A DNA stretch of 64,000 bases, from the NCBI RefSeq assembly GCF_954871325.1, contig NC_088776.1, forward strand, positions 26,088,508 through 26,152,507. The letters run 5' to 3'. The DNA is from Gordionus sp. m RMFG-2023 (taxonomy: Eukaryota > Nematomorpha > Gordioida > Chordodea > Parachordodidae). Both the position numbers and the translations under genes were made by a program. Under the pieces are notes generated by a model. The model was not told the DNA's origin. It saw only the letters and a list, made by a program, of their open reading frames with translations, and did no database searches. Positions 48,001-56,503 of this stretch are shown here, in pieces (position 1 is the first letter of the stretch; each line of letters opens with the position of its first letter).

Positions 48001-51000
48001 AATCTTTCCAATATAGCAGGATAGGGAGGCCGAATTTTGGTGATTATAATAGGCCTATTTGAGAAATTTCGTTGAAAAAAGAAGGTACTTTTTCTTCTTT
48101 AATTAGCAAAGAAGTGATTAAAATACGAACGCTTAGTCATTTCTGTTAGATTCCTTATTTGTTGAATTTCTAAGTCGTCGAATTTCTAAGTCGAGATTTA
48201 CGTAATCTTAAATAATGTTATATTTCCTTAATGCTGAATGGATTTTCTTTTTTCAATTTTATTATTTTTCATACAACTTTTTTATTTTTCATTTTCCAAG
48301 AAAAAAACAAAATCTTTTTCAAAAAAATACAATTTTTTATTTTCATTTTCTAAGAAAAAAACAAAAAAAAAAAATCTTTTTTCAAAAAATACAAATTCCA
48401 AGAATTGTTCAAAAAAAAATTAGTCACAATTCAAAAAAATCGATAAAAAAAAATAAAAAATAATAACAATCCAAAAAATCGATAAAAGAAATAAAAATAA
48501 TAATATCTCCCTAAAATCAATTTCGTTGAAAAACGTTCTACATAATTATTTATCTTAATTTTTCGAAGATGATCTCTATTCTTTTATAGTTACCGATATC
48601 TTGTTTATGAAAATTAAATGAATAGGATTTCTGATTATATTATTTCAATGCTAATGAAATTTAAAAAAATTTAAGCGCGTATTACACAACAACGAATGTT
48701 CTGGTGGAGTAATCGCCTAGCAACATTATATCCGCGACACTTTATCATGACATATAGTAAATAATTATAAATCAATATATCATGAGCAAAAAATATAAAA
48801 TATTTAATTACATGAAATATGTGCAATAGCTTTTAAAAATATTAAAGAATCCTATAGTCCATAATTCAAATCGTTTTTTATGGTATCAAATGAATTTCCA
48901 ACATTATTCTTTGGGACATATGCAAAGGCCGATAAACACCTGCTATACAATCGAAAGTCATCATTAGACTCATACATTTCTTTTAATCCCAAATCATTTA
49001 TTTTTCTAATAACGCTCTGTTTTAGATGAAAATAACATCCAAGGATATCTGCAGTGGATGTCCTGCCCTAAACGCATTTATCGGTGCCTATTCGAAATCC
49101 ACCAATATTTTCCATATACCCTGGTAATAATTGTTTCAGTTCCTAAAATAAAATTTAAATTATATATCTTAAAATATATAATATGTTTATTTTTATCATC
49201 TATCGCCGGGGTGGCCTAGTGGTGTATGATGTATGCTTGTAAACCGAAGGTCCCAGGTTAAATTCTGGAAAGGAACTAAAAATTTTCGGGTTTTTCTTCG
49301 ATGACGGATGTGTACAGACATATGATAAGATGATTTTCTGAGCTGAGAAATGCCACCTCCGGTCACCGACAGGCTTGGACAGCCGGGTGTTAGGATACTT
49401 GTCCAATAAACCAAATAAGATGGCCAGCTGAACTCGTGGGTCATTCAAGGATGATAACGATCTCTTGGCCAGCGCTAGGATAATTGTAACCTCGGGGGCC
49501 GTTTAAGCACAATGTATCCAAGCTACAATGGACTTGATAACGATACTCCTGTGGGAGATCCATCGGGATTGATATTCCGAAATGGAATCCATCAGAAATA
49601 TAAAAATAGATAGTAGTAATAAAGTGGAGAGAGATTGAAGGAGCTTACCACCAGAAAAGGTGAAAGCTAAAAGGAAAAAAAAATTAGGTTTATCATCCGC
49701 GCATATGTATGGGCCTTGGTAATACGCAATATATACCAACATGATTCGCCGGTGCAATTTGAAAGTGGATAGTATAAAGTTGGAAGAATATTTCAGGTAC
49801 AATTTTAAAGGTACCATCACATATCCATCTTGATAATCCTTCGAGTAGTTCGTCCGAGCTCAATATTATAAATCGTAAATTATCATTCCCTCGGGATTGG
49901 AGGCAATATAATGACTGAGCCTGCATTTTTATGCCGTTGTAATGATCGATAAAGGGCTGACTTATTTGGCACAACTATCTATGTATTATTATCATAATTT
50001 AATAATGTAGTTGCATGGACCAACGAAGGATTAGAATACTCACTTAATTTTGATTTCATCTCTGATATAGCTTTTCTGGCATTAGATTTGGAAATGCCAC
50101 CTTTATGAGTATGATCAAGGGGACTTCTTGAAATATCATTAAATTTTGTTATAAAAGAATTGCATTTTTGAGATTCATTTTGAGCGCACCTCCAGCATAT
50201 TGATTTATTTTTATTTGTTCTAAATTTCGTATATACATAATTTTGATATAAGAGGGTAGGTTTATTTTTTGTTGTAAATCCAAATTCTAACATTAATTAA
50301 TAAAAATATATTCTTTAATATATAATAATATAGAAAATTGAGCTATATATAGAGAAAAAAAAAATTATATTTATACATAAATTCAAGACCTTTTAATTTT
50401 TAAAAATTATAAATCTTTGTGAAAAAACTATTGACTTAAAAAATATAAATAGATAAATACCTTTTTTCAGAAATTTTAAGAGATAAGAATTTTTTTATTG
50501 TTAATAATAAATATAATAAAAAATTTTCTTAAGTGTCGCATGATAAAGTGTCTTCGTGTTAAAGTGTCCTCGTGTAAAGTGTCGTTGTAATAAAATGTCG
50601 ACATGATAAAGTGACTCCAAATCTATTATTTATTGAAATAACATAAATTTTTTGATGATTTTGATTTGATATGCTTAATGGTTAAAGACCATATATGGTA
50701 CATATCACTTAAATTCCTGTTAAGATATTGTTGATATTTACAGAATTAAAATTTTACATACAGGAAATAAGAACCAACATAATGGGTTAATTATTTTTTA
50801 AAATATAATATCCTTCGATTGAATTAAAATTTCATTTTATGATATTAATCAGCAAAAACGTTTACGGGAAAAGGTTGAAAGATGTAAGGAAGATGTTTAT
50901 AAATCTAGAGAAAGGTACCAATCTTCCCTAAAAGAACTCAATAATTGCAACGCGAAATACATGGAAGATATGAAAGAAGTTAGTATTTTATTTTGATATT

Positions 51001-54000
51001 ATACATAGTAAGCCTGTGAAAATTAAAAACGAAAAACGTAGTTTTTATTTGAATTTTAAAATATTTTCTAGACTTTGAGTTACTTTTTTAAAAATTTTAT
51101 TTTTTAAAACAATTTTTGGTCTAAATTAATTTTGCTTATCATCAAAATTTAAAAATAATATCGTTTAACAATTCAATAAAATCTATTAGATATTCTGTTT
51201 TTGATTTTTTTTTACAAAATATTTAACTATTTACCACTAAAGGTATTTGAAAAATGTCAAAAGATGGAAGAAAATAGAATGTCTTTTTTCAAGCAAATCC
51301 TCTACACACTCCAAAAAAGCTTAGATCCCACTCAATATGACGAGTTATCATACTTTATTAATATATTTTTAATATTTTTGGCAGTTTATCTAAAATATAC
51401 GAAGATTTACGGAACGGAATAGATTTTGTGGATATACCGAAAGATTTAAGCCTATTTAGTAATACAAATGGAATAGGCACTTTTATGAATTGGCCCGTTT
51501 TTGAAGTTAGAATATTTAATACATTATCATTTACATATTCATTAAGACATTTTATATTCTCGAATATCAATTAGTTTTCTAAACTCTGATTAAAGCTCTT
51601 AAACCATAATATAATACCACCCTCTATAAAGCAAAACCATCTTTTTATTATTGCCTGAAATTTTAAATAATAATATATTTATTACCCTAGGAATACAGTC
51701 CTGAAATACACAGTATCAGCAAAAGAGTGGGAAAGGCGGTGGGTGGAACTGACCTAGACTCTGGTGTCACCCTTAAATCCATAGTTCTCAAAGAGGGAGT
51801 CCATTTAAAAGATGATTATAGCAAATACAATAATGACTCTCCCACATTTAATAATGGCTATGATAATTTGAAAAATGAATCAAGAATAATAGCCCACCAA
51901 ATTAATGATGAAGTCAATAACTCAATTGACCACGATTTGCCCGAGGATTTTAATTGCCGTTTAACGCTGCCCCCACGAGCGTCCTTGGAAAGTCGCCCCT
52001 CATCCACACCCTCTGAACTTAAAGGTAATGTTTACTCTATTGCAAGCGGTGCCACTGTAAAACTTTTTATTAAAATCCAGAATCTAATTTATACTTTATT
52101 AAACAAGGCAAGAAATTTTAGGAAGAAAGACAAAAAAAACTAAAAAAATGTATTATAACGAATTTTTATTTAATTCTACATAAATAAAATAAATAAATAA
52201 CACCAATATCATAATTTTTAAAAAGGCATGAGTCAATCATGACTTGCCTATCCAAATTATAATTAAATAATACAAAGACATTACGTGACTAACTAACCAA
52301 TCACGAATATCCAATAATATAATAATATGTTACTATAATAACAAATATCATTATAAAATCCTCTTTTACAACACTAATGATTGCAATACCTCCGCCCTAC
52401 GAGTAGTGTTGTTAAACGGCTCGTTTTGAGCCGATTTTAAAAACGGCTAACTCAATATTTCATCCAGAAAAATATTACGAAAGCCTGAAGATTTTGCTCA
52501 TAGAAGGAACAAAGGTCTAGACATATATTATCGAAATCTCCAGGCTTAGGCAATATTTTTCTGGTTAAAATATTGAGATATCCGTTTTAAAAAATCGGCT
52601 CAACACGAGCCATTTAACAACACTATTTACGAGTAAGAATAACCTCGGATTGTTTTGTTGATTGCACCACTTATCAACTCCAGGACAAAAACCTAAAATG
52701 ATTACTCCCAAATATTCTATCACTTACGATTTAGAGTACTATTTTCCTTCCTCCTAGAACTATGCCAAAAAAATTAGAACACTACCCTTAAGCTTAATAT
52801 ATAGAGTAATCATGAAATTTTAATTAATGTATCACAACCGTTAAAACACAAACATAATTTATTCACAATTTTCCTTTCTTTTACCGTCTTAATTCAACTA
52901 TTCCCCTCCTCAAGACTACATATAAACAAAAATTAAATTCATATGATCAGAGGCACTAAAAAATATTTAATTTAAATATATATAAATTAATAAATCGTCG
53001 GCCTAGAATTGGAGTGCTCCACTTGCGCAAATGTTTAAAATGAGAAAATCAACATTAAAGTTTAAAATCAAATATAGGATAGGGCTGTGCCGATCCACAT
53101 TTTCACCGATCCGATATTGGTTTAAACCCGATCCGATATTTATAATGATTTTTCACCACCCCCTTTGAACCAAATGTAATTAGAAATCAATATTTTTATG
53201 CAAAAAATCTAATGTGCTTTTAATTTTTTTTATTTTTACAATAATTTTAAAAAGGTTTACGGATATTAGTAATATTAAATGAATTTTCATTATTCCTCAC
53301 CGTGAAATTAGAATTCCACAGATTTTGAAAGATTATCTTTGTTTTTTTGTAAAATATTTCCATAATTCAGATACCATATTTAAAAAAATTCTTTTATTTA
53401 AAGTATAAATAATACAATTATTTAAAAATATTTAAAATAAATAAAACTTTGGGTGTTCCTTTCTATTTTTATAAAAAAAACTTTTAAAATACTATAAATC
53501 TATTTTAAAAAAATAAAATTAAAGGGGTGTTGTGTGCATTGTTTAAAAAAAATTATTTAGAAAATATTATTAATGGAAAATAAATATATATAAAATAATT
53601 TAAAAAAGATAAGTAAAAAGATCGGATCGGGTTTTTACAGGTATCGGCCCGATCCGATATTTTTGGAAAACGCTAAATACGATGCCTATCCGATATTTAA
53701 TATCGGCACAGCCCTAGGAATAACTTATTGATCAATTTTGACAGTTATAACTTTGGCAAAAATTAATATTTTTTAATCTAGTTTTTATATTTATTGGGAA
53801 TAAATATTATCCACTTCTAACTCAAAAATTTTTAAATGTTGAAATTAGGAATTACTTATTTTTCATTATCACTTTTTTTTCTTCTTCACACATTAAATTC
53901 ACCACTCATTTAATTGAACTACCCCAAAATAAAATTCACTATATATATAAATTTATAGAATACAAGTATGACACATGAACCAAAATTATTTTTATCAATT

Positions 54001-56290
54001 TGGGAAATACTATCTTATATATTTTCTTTTATATTATAAAAACAAACTTTAAACGCCTATTTATTTTTATTTATCAAATATTCCAATTAATTCATTCCCA
54101 CGCTGGAATTCACACTATCACCCATACCACACCGGTATGCCTTTTATTTTCTACTATTTATTTCATTTTTAAAAAAAATAAAGTATGGAGTCTCTTCGTA
54201 AAAAAATTATAAAAATATCTTTACCTTCTCTCCTCGCATTTCCAACATACCATCACACCGGAAATACTCAGCCAGCTTTTCAAACCACATTAGACCCGCT
54301 CCCACAAAAACTTAACACAGTGCCATGCTCAGAATCCTCAACCAGCCCCTAAAACACACTGGGCCATTTTCACCACCAAAACCTCACCACACGCTGGGAC
54401 TTTTCAGCCATTCTCTTAACCACATTACACTATTCTAATCACCACACTAACTTCTGACCACATATTAGGAATCCTCACGGCCCTTAACCACATTTGACCA
54501 TTCATCAGGCACACCATATTCTGTTATGCTTACCAAGACAAACTCAAAACATTTAATAATATCTCTACAGTCAACGGCACTGTGTCCTCTTACCCCAACA
54601 TTTATAATATACCACGTTCCTATTCCTCGACACCAAACAACCTTGCCGAATCTCTACAACCAAAACCAGTCCAATCCCAATCATGCATCATATTCACTAA
54701 AGGTAAGCAGATTACTCTTTAAAGTCTGTTCTCTTCACCATTATGCCCCTCAATTGTTACCACAGTCCCATATTCTAATCTTTCTATTCAGATGCACCCG
54801 CCTCACTAAGTACAGACTTCCTAACTAACTTAACTATATTACTAGAGCACTCAGTATATTATATGGAAGCTCCACATATTTTGTTAATTTTTTCTTAAAC
54901 TCAACGCAAAAATTTCTTTACTAATTTTCTATTAAAACTAATTTAAATATCTATTGCTAAATATTCTTCTTGCTACAATTTACCCAAAATGCTACACTAA
55001 TTATTTTCAATTAAAATTAATTTAACCCAAAACATTCTTTAACAAATTTAACTAATTATAAAAAAATTAATAATTAAATACAAATATTTAAACTTGTTAA
55101 ACAATATGACACTATTAATAAAATTAAAAGCGAAATAACGCAACAGTGCACCTTCTATGTTTATTATTACTATTAGCCTTATTTACTTCCACAGACTCGT
55201 ATTATGCTTTCAAAACTATTTATCCTGGTCCCTTTTTAACAAATTCGATTTCTTAGTTTATTTTAAAGATTTAAAAACACAATTTAAATTAATATTTTAA
55301 ATGACGTTGAATCCCCTCCTATTTTCTCTAGACCCAAACCTGCTTTAAAAGTGAAAGGCTCAAGGGTTCTAGGTGTTAAAAAAAATTTTCCTTTAAATCC
55401 ATAAAAAATTTAATGTTTTTTGGAATGAATCATTTTTTTCTCTTCGCATTTTTCAAAATTTACTGGTTTTTTACTTCCATTTTATAGGTAATATCCTGTT
55501 TTAATTTATATTAATTTTAGAAAGTGTTGGGAATCGAAGAAATTTTTCCCAATCGCAAATATCATTTTAAGCTCACATAAATTTCCCCCTCAAACTCCTC
55601 AATCCCCACCCCCCTCCAAAAAATGTATACAATATTATAAGTAAGAATTTGAAAGAAAATAACCTTTTAAAATAACGACTAAAAATCAAAATTTGTGGGA
55701 AAAAGGTGAAAATCGAAGATTATTTTTATAAAAATCGAATATAACCAAATCCTATAATATGTGGACCTAAATATCACCAATAAAATATATGGGAGAAAAC
55801 CCCACTTTATCGTGCCCCTCCCCTAAAAAATTATATTATTTTGAGTTAATTTTCTTTATGTTCTCCAAACCTGGACCCGAACTCTTTTTTAATATTCTAT
55901 TCCTGAACTGGGACCTTTTTTCCCAAAGGATTCATATCCCTGGTTGAATCAAATTTTTTACAAACTGATTAAGATATTTTACTAGGAGCCTTGTGGGAAT
56001 TAAGTATTATTGGGTAATTAAGTGAGTGTGATAAATTTATTCATGTATATTCTTAAATAACAATAAAAATAGCAGATTCAGCTGATAGAAGTCCAGGAAT
56101 GGATGGTAGGCCTCACGTGATAGTCAGGGCCCTTTACGATTACTCAGCTCAGGAAGATGACGAACTTAGTTTCACTCGAGGAGACATTCTGCAACAACTT
56201 GCTGAAAAAGATGAACAGGGCTGGTGTCAGGGCCGTGATTCCCATAATAAGGTAGGGCTTTACCCAGCAGAATACGTCAAGGCAATTTAG
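38795..56290 (+). CDS. Syndapin/PACSIN, F-BAR and SH3 membrane-remodelling protein, eight exons
   Basis: Exons 38795-39065, 45435-45643, 46283-46420, 50853-50978, 51243-51343, 51385-51505, 51691-52024 and 56073-56290 join in frame to about 505 codons, all with GT-AG introns. PACSIN proteins bend and tubulate membranes and link them to dynamin and actin regulators during endocytosis. The N-terminus has the family signature [18 protein letters not shown] (residues about 34-51); [25 protein letters not shown] and MNWPVFE follow along the F-BAR domain (to about residue 320). A linker of some 120 residues leads to an SH3 domain (about 448-505) with [15 protein letters not shown] and [11 protein letters not shown]. 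No NPF motif is seen in the linker, unlike many vertebrate PACSINs. The gene looks intact. It is slightly longer than the usual 420-490 residues. Confidence 0.93.
39378..39745. repeat. Left palindromic end of the MULE
   Basis: A 368-bp block beginning GTTAGCGGCAATGTGT and ending ATACATTGCCGCTAAC, so it could itself behave as a MITE. CGGCAATGTG is duplicated at its left edge. Its counterpart in inverted orientation lies at about 44010-44373, with several differences. Confidence 0.82.
39750..39850. repeat. Short tandem repeats inside the left MULE end
   Basis: Three to four copies of AGAGAATGATTTTATAGAG-like units. They are the inverted counterpart of the ATTCTCTATAAAATCA array at 41850-42000, so they belong to the terminal inverted repeat of the element. 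Confidence 0.7.
40500..41430 (+). pseudogene. MULE transposase (decayed)
   Basis: The plus strand shows, in shifting frames, the order typical of animal MULE transposases: [15 protein letters not shown] and EQFLSYDSG (about 40615-40700); the hallmark [19 protein letters not shown] (40782-40840), holding the first catalytic Asp; [18 protein letters not shown] and [19 protein letters not shown] (about 40950-41070); and [20 protein letters not shown] (about 41350-41405). At least three frame changes and stops separate them, so it is inactive. No FLYWCH zinc finger is visible upstream. Confidence 0.85.
41850..42002. repeat. 17-bp tandem repeats of the right MULE end, outer part split by hAT
   Basis: About nine units of ATTCTCTRTAAAATCAT with small changes. 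The array continues after the hAT at 43804. Confidence 0.82.
42003..43803 (-). mobile_element. hAT transposon nested in the MULE
   Basis: Starts TAGAGAACTGCA and ends TGCAGTTCTCTA, with flanks CTACATTA and CTACATTC (8 bp, one mismatch). Subterminal regions are filled with CCCGACCCGAGCCCGA words. The minus strand at about 42570-42470 encodes [21 protein letters not shown], quoted in part as [15 protein letters not shown], the C-terminal dimerisation motif of hAT transposases, preceded by a possible acceptor TTTTAG. Near 42883 is another hAT-like terminus CAGAGTTGGGCAGTACT followed by repeated GATACA words, perhaps a truncated MITE. Confidence 0.88.
43804..43998. repeat. Higher-order tandem repeat of the right MULE end
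   Basis: A unit of about 76-78 bp occurs twice nearly perfectly (about 43821-43896 and 43899-43973). It is built from smaller CATTCTCTATAAAATA words and starts GACATT(C/G)TCTATAATTG. It is the continuation of the array interrupted by the hAT. Confidence 0.82.
44376..44625. mobile_element. Palindrome-ended MITE, ATCGTCGG family, copy 1
   Basis: Starts ATCGTCGGTCTAGAATTG and ends CAATTCTACGTCGACGAT, directly after the MULE. A second copy, reversed and interrupted, lies at 52994-53840; they share GATCAATAAG and AAACATTTGCGCAAGTG blocks. It is non-coding. A short open frame inside it is not a gene. Confidence 0.78.
44813..44925. repeat. Paired G-run and C-run in intron 1
   Basis: CGGGGGGTGGGGGG near 44823 is followed about 70 bases later by an uninterrupted run of about 18 C, each next to CTC/GAG-type words. 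The two could pair as a hairpin or mark the ends of a small G-tailed element, similar to those near 3800 and 15690. No coding. Confidence 0.5.
45050..45250. mobile_element. Fragment related to the MULE ends
   Basis: Contains TTTGAGCGCGTTATTTTAAAT, CCGATTTTGCCGAAAATGC and a later palindromic GCATGTCGGG, resembling half of the MULE end block. It has no clear ends and is probably an old solo copy. Confidence 0.5.
45435..45643 (+). CDS. Syndapin exon 2 (F-BAR)
   Basis: Follows acceptor TATTAG and reads (G)[14 protein letters not shown] through [11 protein letters not shown] to [11 protein letters not shown], matching the KGPQYG, NWQKDAYHK and FRK blocks of PACSINs. It ends at AAG before GTTGAT, phase 0. 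Confidence 0.92.
45644..46282 (+). other. Syndapin intron 2, no embedded element recognised
   Basis: A 639-bp AT-rich intron between GTTGAT and GGCTTAG. The only notable word is a GGGGTCTATTGACCCC palindrome near 46030. Confidence 0.75.
46283..46420 (+). CDS. Syndapin exon 3 (F-BAR)
   Basis: A 46-codon exon between acceptor GGCTTAG and donor GTAATA, reading [20 protein letters not shown] and ending SDTSKSPEE. It corresponds to AQKPWAKK...AYHLACK in vertebrate PACSINs. Its ends are phase 0 and fit exons 2 and 4 exactly. Confidence 0.9.
46568..46833. mobile_element. hAT MITE, CAGAGTTTGGAACC family, in intron 3
   Basis: A 266-bp element starting CAGAGTTTGGAACCAG and ending CATGTTTCAAACTCTG, with inner GGAACCGGTTC-type words. 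Flanks ATTTAGAT and GTTTAAAT match at six of eight positions, consistent with an old hAT target duplication. Non-coding. Confidence 0.8.
46979..47816. mobile_element. Non-autonomous hAT element in intron 3
   Basis: An 838-bp element starting AGGCGCGTACGCAGGAATTT and ending CTTACGCGCCT, with flanks TCTGTTAC and TCTGTTAG (seven of eight). Its ends resemble the GGCGTA-type hATs at 2413 and 14678. A piece of the TAGTGTTG MITE (ACGGCTAACTCAA) lies inside near 47515-47585. No transposase is visible. Confidence 0.83.
48240..48500. repeat. A/T-rich imperfect repeats in intron 3
   Basis: TTTTCATTTTCYAAGAAAAAAACAAAA is repeated about 55 bases apart, and CAATYCAAAAAAATCGATAA occurs twice after it. The long lysine/phenylalanine-rich open frames across it are by-products of the base composition. 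Confidence 0.6.
48850..50293 (-). pseudogene. MULE transposase with FLYWCH finger (decayed, split by SINE)
   Basis: Minus-strand order: a FLYWCH-type finger with [23 protein letters not shown] and LDHTHKGG (50293-50090); [24 protein letters not shown] (about 49830-49755), with the catalytic Asp block [18 protein letters not shown]; then, beyond the [19 protein letters not shown] and [19 protein letters not shown] with [18 protein letters not shown] (about 49140-48860). FLYWCH plus DGTFK is the usual layout of animal MULE transposases. A frame change near the middle and stops make it inactive. TTTTATTTTAG near 49142 could be an intron acceptor of the transposase gene. Confidence 0.82.
49201..49688 (+). 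mobile_element. tRNA-Thr-derived SINE with target duplication
   Basis: Starts TATCGCCGGGGTGGCCTAGTGG and continues with a tRNA-like head: A box GTGGCCTAGTGG, anticodon-loop region CTTGTAAACCGAAGG (anticodon TGT, Thr) and B box GGTTAAATTCT. A GC-richer body of about 400 bp follows, ending in AAAAGGAAAAAAAAATTAGG. Flanks TTTATCATC at 49192-49200 and 49689-49697 are identical, a 9-bp duplication as made by LINE-driven insertion. It is inserted in the MULE on the opposite strand to its transposase. It needs RNA polymerase III to transcribe and a partner LINE to move; none is in the window. Confidence 0.88.
50533..50625. repeat. 16-bp tandem repeats at the MULE edge
   Basis: About six units: AGTGTCGCATGATAA, AGTGTCTTCGTGTTAA, AGTGTCCTCGTGTAA, AGTGTCGTTGTAATAA, AATGTCGACATGATAA and AGTGACTCC. 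The same word occurs inverted near 48735. Confidence 0.78.
50853..50978 (+). CDS. Syndapin exon 4 (F-BAR)
   Basis: A 42-codon exon after acceptor TAATCAG, reading [20 protein letters not shown] and ending YMEDMKE before GTTAGT. It matches QKKLQDKVDKCKQDVQK...YMENMEQ of PACSINs. Phase 0 on both sides. Confidence 0.92.
51243..51343 (+). CDS. Syndapin exon 5 (F-BAR)
   Basis: Follows acceptor CACTAAAG and reads [20 protein letters not shown] to SLDPTQYD, ending two bases into an Asp codon before GTTATC. It corresponds to VFEQCQQFEEKRLVFLKEVL. The frame stays open past the donor for a while, but the homology does not continue there. Confidence 0.87.
51344..51384 (+). other. 41-bp intron of syndapin
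   Basis: A very short intron from GTTATC to TTGGCAG that removes TCATACTTTATTAATATA-type sequence. Splicing it restores the family reading [12 protein letters not shown]. It is inferred from the protein match; an unspliced reading soon meets a stop. Confidence 0.75.
51385..51505 (+). CDS. Syndapin exon 6 (end of F-BAR)
   Basis: Starts after acceptor TTGGCAG, completes the Asp codon and reads [14 protein letters not shown] to [10 protein letters not shown] before GTTAGA. MNWPVFE matches the conserved MNWPQFEEW at the end of the family's F-BAR region. Confidence 0.87.
51691..52024 (+). CDS. Syndapin exon 7 (linker)
   Basis: Follows acceptor ACCCTAG with [12 protein letters not shown] and includes GVTLKSI, matching the EGVTLTN segment of PACSINs. 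It continues as a Ser/Asn/Pro-rich linker ending SSTPSELK and donor GTAATG in phase 1. Linker residues are poorly conserved, so the exact 3' end rests on the good donor and the phase match with exon 8. Confidence 0.87.
52404..52625. mobile_element. hAT-type MITE, TAGTGTTG family, copy 3
   Basis: A 222-bp near-palindrome starting TAGTGTTGTTAAACGGCTC and ending TTTAACAACACTA, flanked by CCTACGAG and TTTACGAG (six of eight). Arms pair closely, including ACGGCTAACTCAATATTT. Confidence 0.9.
52994..53840. mobile_element. ATCGTCGG-family MITE, copy 2, split by a hAT
   Basis: Starts ATCGTCGGCCTAGAATTGG and is the reverse of the copy at 44376-44625: AAACATTTGCGCAAGTG, GTTTAAAATCAAATATAGGA and TTATTGATCAATTTTGAC blocks recur in complement. 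Its far end is worn and stops near 53840. The hAT at 53080-53716 is inserted within it. Confidence 0.75.
53080..53716 (-). mobile_element. Non-autonomous hAT with BED-finger start, TAGGGCTGTG family, copy 2
   Basis: Starts TAGGGCTGTGCCGAT and ends ATCGGCACAGCCCTA, with CGATCCGATAT-rich subterminal zones. The minus strand near 53375-53335 reads [11 protein letters not shown], the same transposase start as in the copy at 21611-22365. Flanks ATATAGGA and GGAATAAC share only GGA next to the element, so the 8-bp duplication is not intact. Confidence 0.88.
54240..54520. repeat. CA-rich degenerate repeats in intron 7
   Basis: Words such as AACCACATT, CACACTGGG, CAGCCATTTT and ACCACA recur at roughly 40-70 base spacing in a zone rich in C and A. 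It looks like an old minisatellite, but the unit cannot be set exactly. Confidence 0.45.
54521..55327. other. Intron 7 sequence, nothing recognised
   Basis: C/A-rich at first, then AT-rich. A 100-codon plus-strand open frame at 54526 has no motif and lies in intron sequence. Confidence 0.4.
55328..55942. mobile_element. Truncated hAT, CAAGGATGTGAACCC family, reversed
   Basis: GGCTCAAGGGTTCTAGGTG near 55368 is the complement of a block near 28950, and the end GGATTCATATCCCTG (to 55942) matches the complement of the left end at 27847. The other terminus is missing and no target duplication is seen, so it is an old truncated copy of the element at 27847-29079. Confidence 0.68.
56073..56290 (+). 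CDS. Syndapin exon 8 (SH3 domain and stop)
   Basis: Begins after TAG at 56072 or, alternatively, after CAG at 56075; both keep the frame and differ by one Ala codon. It encodes a full SH3 domain with the ALYDY, DDELSF, QGWCQG and GLYPAEYV motifs and ends at TAG 56288-56290. Such SH3 domains bind proline-rich partners such as dynamin. A possible poly(A) signal ATTAAA is at 56421-56426. Confidence 0.93.
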
Positions 56291-56503
56291 GATTGTTTTT
56301 TTATAAAAAGATCCTCTCGATAATTATCGTGTATTTTTTTTAACCACTAAAGTGATTTATTTTTAAGAAAACCCTATAATGTAAATCGTTCATTTATATC
56401 TTTATAATCTATTTCCATATATTAAAATTAAGATTTCAGAATTAAAGGAATATACATAATACATATGTTTAAAAGATTAAGAAAATAGTAATCAGATAAA
56501 TCA

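Larger units (their letters stand above)
48710..50630 (-). mobile_element. Second MULE in intron 3, minus strand, interrupted by a SINE
   Basis: Encodes a decayed minus-strand transposase (50293 to about 48850). At its right side (50533-50625) are about six copies of a 16-bp AAAGTGTCNTCGTGATA-like repeat, and at its left side CGACACTTTATCATGACAT (about 48733) is the inverted form of the same word. These are probably subterminal repeats that mark the element ends, as in the MULE of intron 1. Exact ends and target duplication were not found. A SINE sits in the middle. Confidence 0.68.
52025..56072 (+). other. Syndapin intron 7, 4 kb, with MITEs and a C-rich repeat zone
   Basis: Runs from GTAATG to the tandem acceptor TAGCAG. 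It holds the elements listed at 52404, 52994, 53080 and 55328, and the CA-rich zone at 54240-54520. A small extra linker exon here cannot be excluded, but none is needed for frame. Confidence 0.75.

Noticed and set aside
48215-48463. Long overlapping open frames rich in Lys and Phe
   Set aside because: They come from A/T homopolymer-rich repeats in a syndapin intron and have no motif.
49196-49448. Two overlapping minus-strand open frames of 82 codons
   Set aside because: They lie within the tRNA-derived SINE, antisense to it, and reflect its GC-richer body.
54526-54828. Open frame of 100 codons in intron 7 as an extra syndapin exon
   Set aside because: No similarity to PACSIN linker sequence, no good splice borders in phase, and composition typical of the CA-rich repeat zone.
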